The notes: generated by a model from the letters alone, not told the origin. Shown: positions 7,869-16,965, counted from the stretch's first letter. The stretch is 64,000 nucleotides of DNA from an uncultured Eubacteriales bacterium (GCA_900314745.1 OMWK01000010.1:1-64000); one strand, 5' to 3'. Numbers and translations: made by a program.

Positions 7869-8474
7869 ATGAAAAGGATAATCATCGAGCAGGGTCAGCA
7901 GATTGCAAGGCAGATTGAGAATGAAACCGACAGGCAGGTCGGAAGGTTCTGCCTGTTCGAACTGCGCAATCTCAAAAGACTGCATGATTATCTCTATTCA
8001 CCGTTCATGGACCAGCTGATGGTCGCTGTCACAAGCACCGGTAATTACGGTCTTATCTGGATATTTACCGCCCTCCTTCTGATGTTTCTGGAACCTGAGA
8101 CACGCCAGATCGGATACTCCATGATCATAGCTCTTATGCTGTGCATCACGATCGGCAATCTCATCATCAAGAACGTGGTCAGAAGAAGCAGGCCTTTCTT
8201 CCATAAGAACTACAAGCTGCTCATCAAGCAGCCGTGGGATTATTCATTCCCTTCAGGGCATACACTGAGCTCATTTGCAGCTGCCACCGTCCTGTTTTTC
8301 CTCAACAAGGAGATCGGAGGACTCGCGATGGCATATGCGGTTCTCATCGCACTGTCGAGGCTTTATCTCCGCGTTCATTTCTTCACTGACGTGCTGTTCT
8401 CGATGGTTCTCGGAACAGGTCTCGGGATACTCGCTGTAAAGGCTTATGAGACGGACTTTTTCGGACTTATTTAA
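7869..8474 (+). CDS. PAP2-family membrane phosphatase
   Basis: A 201-residue integral membrane phosphatase with about five hydrophobic segments. The three PAP2 motifs are present: KNVVRRSRP, then PSGHT (general acid/base region) and SRLYLRVHFFTDV with the nucleophilic His. Such enzymes dephosphorylate undecaprenyl pyrophosphate or lipid phosphates at the outer face of the membrane. I start at the ATG directly after the extended -10; an in-frame ATG at 7818 also lacks a ribosome site. The downstream dus gene starts inside its last 10 codons. Confidence 0.85.
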   Translation: MKRIIIEQGQQIARQIENETDRQVGRFCLFELRNLKRLHDYLYSPFMDQLMVAVTSTGNYGLIWIFTALLLMFLEPETRQIGYSMIIALMLCITIGNLIIKNVVRRSRPFFHKNYKLLIKQPWDYSFPSGHTLSSFAAATVLFFLNKEIGGLAMAYAVLIALSRLYLRVHFFTDVLFSMVLGTGLGILAVKAYETDFFGLI

Positions 8475-9486
8475 CACTTCGGAACCCATAATCGCTCTGT
8501 CTCCCATGGCGGGATTCTCCTGTGTAACTTACAGGGGGATTTGTCACGCGAACGGCTCGGATTATGCACCCACGGAGCTTACGAGTGCGAGGTCCGTCGT
8601 GATGAACGGCGTTACCAAGAGTTACCGCTTTATGAGGATTGATCCCGGGAGGGAAGGGGTTACCGCGATACAGCTTTTCGGTAATACTTCTGAAGATTTT
8701 ACCGAAGCGATGAAGATAATATGCGGGGACGAGCTTCTGTCCCGCGTCGATATCTTCGACATAAACATGGGATGCCCGGTGCCCAAGGTCGTGAAGACGG
8801 GTGCCGGCTCCGGTCTCATAAGAACACCTGAGCTTGCGGCGAAGATCGTGTCGGAGAGCAGAAAGACGGCGGAATCTCTCGGCAAGCTTCTCACGGTAAA
8901 GACCAGGATCGGCTTTGACGGGCACGACGGCAATGGTCCGCTTTTCGCGAAGATGCTTGCTGACAGCGGTGCGCAGGCAATCTGTGTCCACGGCAGGACA
9001 GCGAAGCAGATGTACGCAGGCGAGGCGGACTGGGAGGCGATCGCGAGGATGCGTGAGGCCGTGACGGACAAAGACGTGTATTTTTTTGCAAACGGGGATG
9101 TCAGGGACGGCGCGAGTGCAAAGCGTATCCTCGAGGTTACGGGCGCTGACGGCATCATGATAGGAAGGGCAGCCTGCGGAAATCCGTGGATCTTTAACGA
9201 CATAAAGGAATATCTGCGCGCGGATCCCGATGAGACATCGAATTATAATAAAAGTAAGCCAACTTTGTCAGAAAAATGTGATATGCTGATAACTGAACTT
9301 AACGGCAGAATAGCGGAAGTCGGTGAGAAGACGGCGGTTACGGAGATGCGAAGCGTCATGCCTCACTATATCAAGGGCTTCCCGGGAGCGGCACACATGA
9401 AGGTCGCACTTTGCCGTGCAAGTACCGAAGCTGAGGTAAGACAGATACTTGATGACTGTCTGGAAGGAAGAGAGTATGGACATTGA
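8446..9486 (+). CDS. dus: tRNA-dihydrouridine synthase
   Basis: A 346-residue FMN-dependent enzyme that reduces uridine to dihydrouridine in tRNA. Key motifs: LSPMAGFSC at the FMN site, INMGCPVPKVV with the catalytic cysteine, VKTRIGFDG, CVHGRTAKQMY and IGRAACGNPWIF for phosphate binding. Length fits the DusB group. The start overlaps the phosphatase gene by 29 bases and its end overlaps the next membrane-protein gene by 11 bases, so the three are probably one transcript. Confidence 0.9.
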   Translation: MRRTFSDLFNTSEPIIALSPMAGFSCVTYRGICHANGSDYAPTELTSARSVVMNGVTKSYRFMRIDPGREGVTAIQLFGNTSEDFTEAMKIICGDELLSRVDIFDINMGCPVPKVVKTGAGSGLIRTPELAAKIVSESRKTAESLGKLLTVKTRIGFDGHDGNGPLFAKMLADSGAQAICVHGRTAKQMYAGEADWEAIARMREAVTDKDVYFFANGDVRDGASAKRILEVTGADGIMIGRAACGNPWIFNDIKEYLRADPDETSNYNKSKPTLSEKCDMLITELNGRIAEVGEKTAVTEMRSVMPHYIKGFPGAAHMKVALCRASTEAEVRQILDDCLEGREYGH

Positions 9487-10123
9487 GAGTTTCTTTATGG
9501 CGGTCATTCTCATCGGAGGACTCGCAGTCGGATTCTTCGGTATCAACATTTACCGCTATGTTGTAATGATCATGAGCGGTGCCGGAGGATTCTTTCTGGG
9601 CAGGATCGCATGTGAGCAGTTCTTCACAGGTCTTGCGGGTGAAGGAGTATTCAGAGAGAGTAATGCAGGCGCCATTGATTCGTTCGTCATCGCAGTCTGC
9701 GTAATCGTGGGCGTAGCTTTGGGGTTCTTCTGCTATAACTTCATGGGTCCCATCGTAGCAGCCATCGGCAACGGATTCCTCGTATACAAGGCCGCTTCCG
9801 TGGTCATTCATTCCGATACGGTTACCCGGATGGTTCTGGCGTTTATAGGTGTCATCATCGGTGCGGTATTAGGTGCAGCAGCAGTTAAGATGAGCGGATG
9901 GGCCATGATTATATTCTGCGCACTCGCAGGAGCAAGACTTGCAAGCTATACGGGAGCTTATTACTTAAACAACACATCCCTTGCAGGCACACTGGCAAAG
10001 CCCGTCATCGGCATGTTCCAGGAGTTCCCTCTCGATGCTGCAAGAATGGCAATTTCCCTTGAATTATTCGTAGTTCTGGCTATTCTCGGAACAGTTGTAC
10101 AGGCTATAGTTAGGGATGACTGA
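9476..10123 (+). CDS. Polytopic membrane protein, TMEM198/DUF4203-like
   Basis: A 215-residue protein with about six glycine-rich membrane segments, for example at residues 8-28, 31-51, 72-92, 98-112, 120-140 and 190-210. The spacing and Gly/Ala patches resemble the DUF4203 (TM198-like) family, whose function in bacteria is unknown. The start MDIESFFMAV was chosen because GGAAGAGAGT stands directly before it; the longer frame would have no ribosome site. It is translationally linked to dus by overlap. Confidence 0.65.
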   Translation: MDIESFFMAVILIGGLAVGFFGINIYRYVVMIMSGAGGFFLGRIACEQFFTGLAGEGVFRESNAGAIDSFVIAVCVIVGVALGFFCYNFMGPIVAAIGNGFLVYKAASVVIHSDTVTRMVLAFIGVIIGAVLGAAAVKMSGWAMIIFCALAGARLASYTGAYYLNNTSLAGTLAKPVIGMFQEFPLDAARMAISLELFVVLAILGTVVQAIVRDD

Positions 10124-10153
10124 TTTAGTCACGAAAAATTATTAATTTTGCCG

Positions 10154-10182
10154 TTGATTATTAACTGACAACTTGTTATCAT
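10154..10182 (+). promoter_or_regulatory. Promoter of a short transcript
   Basis: TTGATT and TATCAT are separated by exactly 17 bases. The expected start near 10189 is the first base of a hairpin that contains a ribosome site and the start codon of a 27-codon frame. There is no other gene on this strand before the terminator hairpin at 10248. Confidence 0.45.
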
Positions 10183-10204
10183 TCACTTATCGAAGGGAAC
10201 TTCG

Positions 10205-10288
10205 ATGTTAAATAAGACAATTTTCTATATCTATCCCTTATTCCATGTTGAGGGCATCTCGAACAACAAATCGAGATGCCTTCAATAG
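10205..10288 (+). CDS. Putative 27-residue microprotein
   Basis: ATG at 10205 with AAGGG 7 bases upstream, reading MLNKTIFYIYPLFHVEGIS and ending in a TAG just behind the terminator stem. The N-terminal half is hydrophobic and aromatic. The last ten codons lie in the terminator hairpin, so translation to the end would disrupt the fold, as in leader peptides. Short length makes chance occurrence possible. Confidence 0.25.
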   Translation: MLNKTIFYIYPLFHVEGISNNKSRCLQ

Positions 10289-10290
10289 TT
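10248..10290. terminator. Strong hairpin between convergent genes
   Basis: Arms TTGAGGGCATCTCGA and TCGAGATGCCTTCAA pair over 15 bases with one G-U around an 8-base loop. A short TAGTTT follows on the plus strand. It can terminate the plus-strand dus/membrane-protein transcript and the minus-strand dehydrogenase transcript. Confidence 0.75.
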
Positions 10291-10304
10291 TCCGGGAAAA
10301 TTTC

Positions 10305-11255
10305 TCAGTTTACCTGATTGATATCCCTGCCGGTCTTACCCTCCATGAACAGACGGAGGTTATCGGCAGCTGCGTCTATGAGGCGCGCGCGTGTTTCCTT
10401 CGGCGCCCATGCGATGTGAGGCGTAATGACAGTGTTCGGTGCCGTAAGAAGCGGATTGTCCTCTCTCATCGGCTCGACTGATACCACGTCGCATCCGAAT
10501 CCCGCCACTTTGCCGGACTTCAGGGCGTCCGCCATGTCCTGCTCGTTTACAAGCGGACCTCTCGCGGCATTAATGATGATGACCCCGTCCCTGCATTTTC
10601 CGAGCGAGTCTTTGTTGATGAGATCCTTCGTCTCCGACGTAAGCGGACAGTGCAGCGTAATTACATCGGCTTCGGCTGCGGCTTCCGCGAAAGTGTATTC
10701 CTTCGAAGGATCGGTGATCCTGTGCGGAACGGGGAGGACGTTCATGCCGAGCGCTTCAGCGATGATGGAAACCCTTTTGCCTATCTTGCCCATGCCGACG
10801 ACGGCTATGTTCTTTCCCAGAAGCTCCGTAAGAGGCTCGAGCCAGTAGCAGAACTGCTCTGATCTTATCCAGCCGCCGCGCTTAACGTCTTCGTTGTGGA
10901 GCCCGACCCTGTCGGCGAGCTCGAGAAGAAGGGCGATGGACATCTGTGCGGTAGCAAAGGTTCCGTATTCCGGGACGTTCGTAACAGCGATGCCTCTTCT
11001 CCTGCAGGCTTCAAGGTCAACTACGTTGTAGCCCGTGGCGATCACGCCGATGTACTTGAGGTCCGGAAGCTGCTCCAGTATCTCCTCCGTAAAGGGAGTC
11101 TTGTTCGTAATTACGGCCTGTGCTCCCGAAGCGTGTTCGATTATCCTGTCCGAAGGCGTGATGTCGTATGCGGTAACGTCTCCAAGACTCTCGAAAGGCT
11201 TCCAGTTAAGGTCTCCGGGATTGGCTGCAGATCCGTCCATGATTACTATTTTCAT
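10305..11255 (-). CDS. D-2-hydroxyacid dehydrogenase (hydroxypyruvate reductase-like)
   Basis: A 316-residue NAD(P)H-dependent oxidoreductase. The Rossmann motif VGMGKIGKRV is near residue 152; the catalytic Arg lies in INAARGPLVNE, the Glu in DVVSVEP and the His in ITPHIAWAP. The pattern is closest to glycerate dehydrogenase/hydroxypyruvate reductases and phosphoglycerate-dehydrogenase-like enzymes without an ACT domain; the exact substrate is open. Start chosen at MKIVIMDG because CAAGGGGG lies 8 bases upstream. It stands alone on this strand with its own promoter. Confidence 0.85.
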   Translation of the reverse strand: MKIVIMDGSAANPGDLNWKPFESLGDVTAYDITPSDRIIEHASGAQAVITNKTPFTEEILEQLPDLKYIGVIATGYNVVDLEACRRRGIAVTNVPEYGTFATAQMSIALLLELADRVGLHNEDVKRGGWIRSEQFCYWLEPLTELLGKNIAVVGMGKIGKRVSIIAEALGMNVLPVPHRITDPSKEYTFAEAAAEADVITLHCPLTSETKDLINKDSLGKCRDGVIIINAARGPLVNEQDMADALKSGKVAGFGCDVVSVEPMREDNPLLTAPNTVITPHIAWAPKETRARLIDAAADNLRLFMEGKTGRDINQVN

Positions 11256-11302
11256 GTGAATACCCCCTTGATAAAGGAAAAATTGTAACAATGTTAAAAA
11301 AT

Positions 11303-11331
11303 ATTATACATTAAGGAAATTTTAATGATAA
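11303..11331 (-). promoter_or_regulatory. Promoter of the 2-hydroxyacid dehydrogenase
   Basis: On the minus strand TTATCA and TATAAT are 17 bases apart. A weaker plus-strand pair (TTGTAA at 11283 and TATACA at 11305, 16 apart) overlaps it and may serve the CbiG-like gene, so the two genes share a divergent promoter region. Confidence 0.55.
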
Positions 11332-11356
11332 ACTGAATTCTGGGGGTACGGCCTAT

Positions 11357-12418
11357 ATGTATCTATATTGTTACGCGCGCTCGGATAAGGCAAGACATAC
11401 GGGACAGAAATTATTAACTGAAGCAGAAGGGGAATGGATCGAAGATCTTGAGGCATTCGTGTCTTCGGGCGATTCCGGCTCCAGAAGAGCGGACGGTACC
11501 ATAGTACTCATACTTCACCAGGAGCCCTGCATTAAGCTCCTTCTTGAGCGTCTTTATCCTTCGAACATCAAATTCCCGATCATCAACGTAACACCTGACG
11601 GAAAGTATGCCGGCATATTAAGGACCGGCGGATATAACACATATCAGATACTCGATAAGATCACTGCGGCTCTCGGATGCATCGCTTTATCCGGAGAAGA
11701 GGACCGTAAGGATACTGCTCCCGATCTAATGCAGGCTGTTCTGTCCTACCAGATGAAGGCCGATGACGAGGAGCTTCTTAAGACAATCGCCGCATATATC
11801 AGGGACGGAGGCTCCGTAGACGTCTACAGCGACCTTCCTCTCGAGATGAGCGAGCCGATCCTCGATTCGTTAAGCTATAAGACTTATCTTTTCCAGTCCA
11901 ATCAGAAGAATGAGCTCGGACAGGCTTATGCTTCTGCGAATCAGGAAGATAAGTATTCCATATTCATTACCTGCGGCAAGATCCCCGAAGTTGAGAAGAA
12001 CGGCAAGGTCCTGATCCTCGTTCCGAGGATCGTTGTAGTGGGACTCGAGGTCTCCTCCAGGTCAGATCCGGAGTATTCCGCGAAGCTTTGTCGCGAGGAA
12101 CTCGATAAGCACGGGATTAACCCGGACTCCGTCGTAACCGTTGCCGTATCGGCACTTGCGAGGGAGAGCGAGGTAGTAACTACGATAGCCAAGGATCTCG
12201 GATGCTTCGTAACATTCTTTGATTCCAGGCTTCTTAAGGCGGTCCGTATTCCGCTTAACAAGGGATTCTCGAACGAGCGCATGGATGCCGAGTTCTGTAC
12301 TGCGGCTGCCTGCCTTGCTTCGGATAACGGAAGGATCCTCATGCGTAAGACCGGAGACCGCAATTCGATAATAATGACTACAGCCATCAAGAGAAGTCCC
12401 GTATATCTGACTCACTGA
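11357..12418 (+). CDS. Orphan CbiG-like protein
   Basis: A 353-residue protein that reads like a divergent cobalt-precorrin-5A hydrolase. The C-terminal part (from about residue 225) follows the CbiG pattern: IVVVGLEVSSRS in place of the usual LGIGCRKG, then LDKHGINPDSVVTVAV, LARESEVVTTIAKDLG, and AEFCTAAACLASDNGRILMRK. The N-terminal half has the IKFPIINVTPDGKYAG element, comparable to the loop where CbiG has DE(R)G(R)FVIPLLSGH. No other corrin-ring gene is near and several motif residues differ, so the catalytic role is doubtful and it may be a repurposed member. Confidence 0.6.
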   Translation: MYLYCYARSDKARHTGQKLLTEAEGEWIEDLEAFVSSGDSGSRRADGTIVLILHQEPCIKLLLERLYPSNIKFPIINVTPDGKYAGILRTGGYNTYQILDKITAALGCIALSGEEDRKDTAPDLMQAVLSYQMKADDEELLKTIAAYIRDGGSVDVYSDLPLEMSEPILDSLSYKTYLFQSNQKNELGQAYASANQEDKYSIFITCGKIPEVEKNGKVLILVPRIVVVGLEVSSRSDPEYSAKLCREELDKHGINPDSVVTVAVSALARESEVVTTIAKDLGCFVTFFDSRLLKAVRIPLNKGFSNERMDAEFCTAAACLASDNGRILMRKTGDRNSIIMTTAIKRSPVYLTH

Positions 12419-12455
12419 TATCAGTTTTTCTTGTTTGCTGTGTTGGGGGAATAGT

Positions 12456-14870
12456 ATGAAGAAAGTTCAAAGATTCATAGCTGCCGGGCTTGCCGTTGCT
12501 ATGATGATGCCTGTCTTTACCTCCTGCAGGAGAAGGGGCGGCGGGGCAAAGATAGAATCAAACGACCCGTGGTATAACGTATCCTCGGTAATTGTCGGAG
12601 ATGAGATCGACAGCACCAAGTTCGAATATGCGAGCCTTATCTACGCCGGCCTTTATGAGGATAAGTATGTATTCAGGCTTACGGGTCAGAATACGCTCCC
12701 GTCAGGTTTTGATTATTCAAATGATGATATTTCCCCCTATACCGTCAACGAGGTCAGGATATATGATGAGTCCGGCGAATGTACGCAGACCATAGATGTT
12801 CAGGCAGCCATGAGCCCTTTAACCAGAGACGGCGGCAGCTGCTATGTCAGGGATGTCATTATTAACGACGACAACAGTTATGTAGAGGTCCAGTTCACGG
12901 ATTATGAGAATAACATCAATCAGAGATACCGTGCAGTTTTGGATCTGTCCGAAGGAACGATGGGTCCTTTGACCGAGTATATTCAGACAGAGGATTATGC
13001 GACCAGACTTACAGCTTCCGGCGGTTCCGATGAAGGTGAGATCACATTCGGCGGATACAGGATCAGGAAGTTCTGGTTCGGCGGCAAGGACACGGCATCT
13101 TATGTTCTTGAAGTAATCGACCCTCAGGAGATGGTAACCGAATTTGATCTGAGGTCACTGTTCCCCCAGGCATCCATCACGGATATCTCCCATATCATTG
13201 ACATCGGAAACAACAGAGGCGTTATCTGCGCTTCGTGTTATGACGGCTATCAGTTCTTTATCATCGACTTCACGACGATGACGATCGAGCAGGACATGGG
13301 CGACATGACATGGCTATCCGGAAGCGCTTCCATGTTTGCCAAGGTTCAGGGACTTGGAACCATAGTTCGAAGCAATGACGGTCTTTACTCCGTTAATTAT
13401 GAGAACCGCTCTCTGGATCCTCTGTTCATCTATGCCAATGCGAATGTCAACATCTTTGAGATAAGCAGACTTACGCCCATGACAGTTACCCCCGATAAGG
13501 CGGTCTTCTCGGGCTCCGTTTACAATCCCATGCCTTCTGCGGATGCAGTGACTGTTAATACGGTAATCTACACGTTTACGCGTGCCGAATCCAATCCGAA
13601 TGTAGGCAAGACGATCATCAGTGTTGCTTCTGTTGAGGATTATTCATATGCACTCTGCAGTGCGATATGTGAGTTTAATGAGTCCAGTTCGGACTATTTT
13701 GCAGAGCTGTCACAAAAATACATAGCTCCGCCTGCGGATTATTCCGATGACGGAGACGGTTCGCAGGATTCAACTGCCACCGCGGACAGTCAGGCGGCGG
13801 ATCTCGGCAATCAGCTCGCCATCGACATCATGTCGGGTACAGGTCCTGACATCATCATTAACGGTTCACAGTTCGGAATGCTTAACGACGATGATTACCT
13901 CATGGATCTCAGCGAATTCGTATCGCAGACATGCGGAGCAGATGCTTATTTCACCAACGTATTTGAGTCTTCCAAGGACGAAGAACAGCTTTTCCATGTG
14001 CCCGTATCATTCCATGTGCGCGGCATAATTACCGATTCGATGTACGTCGATGACGGACAGGTCGGTTTTACTTACGATCAGTATGCGGATTTTGTCAGCG
14101 GCCCCTGCAACGGCAACAATCCCATTAATCAGGGAAGAATGTATTTCTTCATTAACTCGCTTAACTGCATGCCCGATCTGATCTACGACGGCAATCATGT
14201 AACCTTCGACAGCGAGGCTTTCAGATCACTCGCAGAGTTTACGGAAGCGAATATCAATGAGGTCCTGACCGTTGACGACGGAGAGATGCCTTATTCGGAT
14301 GAGCAGCCCGTTGCAAGCGTAGTCGACATTGAGAACATCGCTTCCTACTTCAATATGGTTAAGTTCGGAAGCAAAGTCTTCCTCGGAATCCCGACATATG
14401 ATGCGAGAGGTCCGATCCTCATAGGTTCCGATTCGGTTGCAATCTCCGCGCAGACACGCTGTCTTGATGCATGTAAGGATTTTGTATCCATACTTCTTGG
14501 TGATTCAATTCAGAGACTGTACGGACTTCAGAGCGGTGTCCCCGTCAACAGAGCGGCATTCGGCTCATGCGGATCGGATTATATCTCCTACCAGAACGAA
14601 TCGCGTGACAGGATTCTCGCAATGGGTTACTTTTCAGAGTCCGATCTCATGAATATGTTCGGCATTAATCCCGAGCCCATGGATCCTTCTGTTATCAGCG
14701 ACTTTGAAACTTTCATCGGAGGATTGGACGGCTGGTACTATAACGACGGAGCAGTTAACTCTATCATAAGAGAAGAACTTCCGGCCTATTTTGAGGGGCA
14801 GAAGACATTGGATCAGGTCATCCCGATACTTGAGGCCAGAGTCCAGACGCTGCTTAATGAAAGGGGTTAG
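12456..14870 (+). CDS. Sugar-type ABC substrate-binding lipoprotein with a large N-terminal domain
   Basis: An 804-residue lipoprotein. The lipobox is FTSC with Cys24 as the lipid-modified residue. Residues about 40-430 form a beta-rich region with repeated WFGGKD/SASMFAKV-like blades, possibly a propeller; residues about 430-804 resemble a family 1 extracellular solute-binding protein (GTGPDIIINGSQFGMLNDDDYLMDLS, later GVPVNRAAF). Start at MKKVQ has GGGGGAA 6 bases before it. Binding proteins of about 450 residues are usual, so the extra domain doubles the size. First gene of an operon with two permeases, an adaptor and a MacB-domain protein. Ligand unknown. Confidence 0.75.
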   Translation: MKKVQRFIAAGLAVAMMMPVFTSCRRRGGGAKIESNDPWYNVSSVIVGDEIDSTKFEYASLIYAGLYEDKYVFRLTGQNTLPSGFDYSNDDISPYTVNEVRIYDESGECTQTIDVQAAMSPLTRDGGSCYVRDVIINDDNSYVEVQFTDYENNINQRYRAVLDLSEGTMGPLTEYIQTEDYATRLTASGGSDEGEITFGGYRIRKFWFGGKDTASYVLEVIDPQEMVTEFDLRSLFPQASITDISHIIDIGNNRGVICASCYDGYQFFIIDFTTMTIEQDMGDMTWLSGSASMFAKVQGLGTIVRSNDGLYSVNYENRSLDPLFIYANANVNIFEISRLTPMTVTPDKAVFSGSVYNPMPSADAVTVNTVIYTFTRAESNPNVGKTIISVASVEDYSYALCSAICEFNESSSDYFAELSQKYIAPPADYSDDGDGSQDSTATADSQAADLGNQLAIDIMSGTGPDIIINGSQFGMLNDDDYLMDLSEFVSQTCGADAYFTNVFESSKDEEQLFHVPVSFHVRGIITDSMYVDDGQVGFTYDQYADFVSGPCNGNNPINQGRMYFFINSLNCMPDLIYDGNHVTFDSEAFRSLAEFTEANINEVLTVDDGEMPYSDEQPVASVVDIENIASYFNMVKFGSKVFLGIPTYDARGPILIGSDSVAISAQTRCLDACKDFVSILLGDSIQRLYGLQSGVPVNRAAFGSCGSDYISYQNESRDRILAMGYFSESDLMNMFGINPEPMDPSVISDFETFIGGLDGWYYNDGAVNSIIREELPAYFEGQKTLDQVIPILEARVQTLLNERG

Positions 14871-14883
14871 CTTTTAATAAGTT

Positions 14884-15906
14884 ATGTCAGATAAGAACGA
14901 TAATAAGGAAAATAATATCAATATAAAGCCGAAGGAAAGAGAGACAGCCGGGGAGAAGCAGCCCATAACGACTGCCCTTACGACCGACCCCGCGCGTCTT
15001 GCCGCAATGAAGGCTGCGAAGAAGAGATTCCACAGAAGAAGAAGGCTCAAGGACTGGGGAATGTTCACGGGTTATCTCACGCCCAGCCTTGTCGGCGTAA
15101 TGATATTCTTCTTTCTGCCCCTTCTTATGATCCTGAAGCAGTCATTTCAGAAGTCTTCCAATAACCCGCAGTTTGTAGGACTGCAGCACTATGAGAAGGT
15201 GTTGAGCAATGATGCCTTCATTCAGGCTGCAAAGAACACGCTGACATTCTCAGGTATAGCCGTTCCTCTGGCGGTTATTCTTGCTTTGCTTCTCGCGATC
15301 CTTCTTAATTCGGGAATCCCCGCGCAGAGCGTATTCAGAAGCATCCTTCTGAACCCCATGATGGTTCCGGTTGCATCAGTCGTTCTTATCTGGCAGGTAT
15401 TCTTCAGCTATAACGGTGTAGCCAACGGCTGGGGCTTCAACCACTTATTTGAGCCGGACAAGATAGACTGGCTTAAGTCGGATTATGCCCAGATAGTAAT
15501 ACTGGTGCTGTTCCTGTGGAAGAACCTGGGTTACAACATGGTTCTTTTCCTCGCAGCACTCAATAATATCGATGCCGAGATCCTTGAGTCTGCGATGATG
15601 GACGGTGCGGGAGCTCTGAAGAGATTCTTCTCCATCAAGATGTACTTCCTGTCACCCACGATATTCTTCGTTGCGATCATGTCGCTCATCAACTCGTTTA
15701 AGATCTTCCGTGAAGTTTATCTCCTTACGGGTGATCACCCTTATCCTACGCTTTACATGCTGCAGCATTTCATGAACAATGCGTTTAAGAATCTCGAATA
15801 TAACAAGCTCTCTGCAGGAGCGATAATAATGTGCGTCGTCATGATCGCAATTGTCGGTATTCTGTTCTTTGCAGAGATGAAGTTCGATGCGGACGTGGAG
15901 GGTTAA
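14884..15906 (+). CDS. Sugar ABC transporter permease, MalF type
   Basis: A 340-residue integral membrane protein. After a highly charged 60-residue cytosolic N-terminus come about six membrane segments (first near 64-84). The EAA loop that docks the ATPase is ESAMMDGAGALKRFFSIKMY near residue 240. Family members import oligosaccharides or related polyols. Starts 13 bases after the binding-protein gene. No ATPase gene is in the operon, so it presumably uses a shared MsmX-like ATPase encoded elsewhere. Confidence 0.88.
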   Translation: MSDKNDNKENNINIKPKERETAGEKQPITTALTTDPARLAAMKAAKKRFHRRRRLKDWGMFTGYLTPSLVGVMIFFFLPLLMILKQSFQKSSNNPQFVGLQHYEKVLSNDAFIQAAKNTLTFSGIAVPLAVILALLLAILLNSGIPAQSVFRSILLNPMMVPVASVVLIWQVFFSYNGVANGWGFNHLFEPDKIDWLKSDYAQIVILVLFLWKNLGYNMVLFLAALNNIDAEILESAMMDGAGALKRFFSIKMYFLSPTIFFVAIMSLINSFKIFREVYLLTGDHPYPTLYMLQHFMNNAFKNLEYNKLSAGAIIMCVVMIAIVGILFFAEMKFDADVEG

Positions 15907-15909
15907 GTA

Positions 15910-16965
15910 ATGGATACCAACACTTCACAAAGCAGAAGAGAAGCCGCATCCCAGGCAAGGCGTAAAGTTAATATCAAGTTTGTTCACGAGCCGTCTTTTT
16001 TCGAGAAGATGGACGAAGCCGAGAAGGAAGAGTTCTTCAAGCAGGAACGTGTCAGATCCATGCGTGTGAGACGCTCGAGAGCGATCCTTCGCAGGATAAC
16101 GCTTGGTGTCGGAATTGCCATTGCATGCGCGGTATCTATTCTTGCTATCGTGCCCGTATTCTATACATTCCTTAACTCGTTCATGTCTTCCGCGGAGATA
16201 TCACACAACTACGGAGTCATCTTCCAAAGTCTCTCCGGACATGTGCAGCAGGGAGCCTCATACCTTGCGGAGACACCGAGGATGACGGTAGTGCCCCAGA
16301 GGGTAACGATAGAGCAGTACAAGAACCTGCTCCTCATGAGCCCGACATATCTTCTCAAGTTCTGGAACTCCATCATCCTGGTAGTGCCTATCGTTGTAGG
16401 CCAGATGGCTGTGTCCTGTCTTGCCGCATACAGTTTTGCAAGATACAGAAGGAAGAGAAGGGAAGTGCTCTTCTTCTCATACATCATCCTGATGCTCATG
16501 CCGTTCCAGGTAACTCTCGTTCCTAACTACATGATCTCCGAGCAGCTCGGGATCCTCAATACGAGATGGGCGATAATACTGCCGGGTATTTTCTCGACAT
16601 TCGCGATCTTCCTTCTTACCAAATACATGAGACAGATACCGAATGCCTATATCGAAGCTGCAAAGCTCGACGGTGCGCGCGAATGGCAGATATTCACCAG
16701 GATAGCAGTCCCCATGTGCAGCAGCGCCATATTCGCATTATCGATACTTCTGTTTATAGACTACTGGAATATGGTTGAGCAGCCGCTGGTCCTTTTGACA
16801 GATGCGGAGAAGCAGCCCATGTCGGTTTTCCTGTCGCAGATCAATGAGGCTGAGATAGGCATAGCATTTGCCGCATCAGCGTTGTATATGATACCGCCAC
16901 TTCTAATCTTCCTTTGGGGTGAGGAGTACCTCGTGGAAGGCATATCAAGATCAGGTGTTAAGTAA
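15910..16965 (+). CDS. Sugar ABC transporter permease, MalG type
   Basis: A 351-residue partner permease. The N-terminal 65 residues are charged and cytosolic; six membrane segments follow. The EAA loop reads AYIEAAKLDGAREWQIFTRI. An unusually long stretch of about 45 residues between segments 1 and 2 (AEISHNYGVIFQSLSGHVQQ region) faces outward. It begins 3 bases after the MalF-type gene, so the pair is co-translated as a heterodimer. Confidence 0.88.
   Translation: MDTNTSQSRREAASQARRKVNIKFVHEPSFFEKMDEAEKEEFFKQERVRSMRVRRSRAILRRITLGVGIAIACAVSILAIVPVFYTFLNSFMSSAEISHNYGVIFQSLSGHVQQGASYLAETPRMTVVPQRVTIEQYKNLLLMSPTYLLKFWNSIILVVPIVVGQMAVSCLAAYSFARYRRKRREVLFFSYIILMLMPFQVTLVPNYMISEQLGILNTRWAIILPGIFSTFAIFLLTKYMRQIPNAYIEAAKLDGAREWQIFTRIAVPMCSSAIFALSILLFIDYWNMVEQPLVLLTDAEKQPMSVFLSQINEAEIGIAFAASALYMIPPLLIFLWGEEYLVEGISRSGVK

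Larger units (their letters stand above)
10189..10290 (+). ncRNA. Candidate small RNA or leader-type micro-mRNA
   Basis: About 100 bases bounded by a promoter-like sequence and a strong hairpin. The 5' end folds as ATCGAAG / CTTCGAT around the loop GGAA and hides both an AAGGGAA ribosome site and the start codon. The 3' end is a 15-base-pair stem. It sits between two convergent genes where no transcript is otherwise needed. Function unknown; it could act as RNA, as a microprotein mRNA, or be only the shared terminator of the flanking genes. Confidence 0.35.

Noticed and set aside
12407..12440. ACTGATATCAGT followed by TTTTTC as terminator
   Set aside because: The palindrome leaves no loop, so a stable hairpin cannot form.
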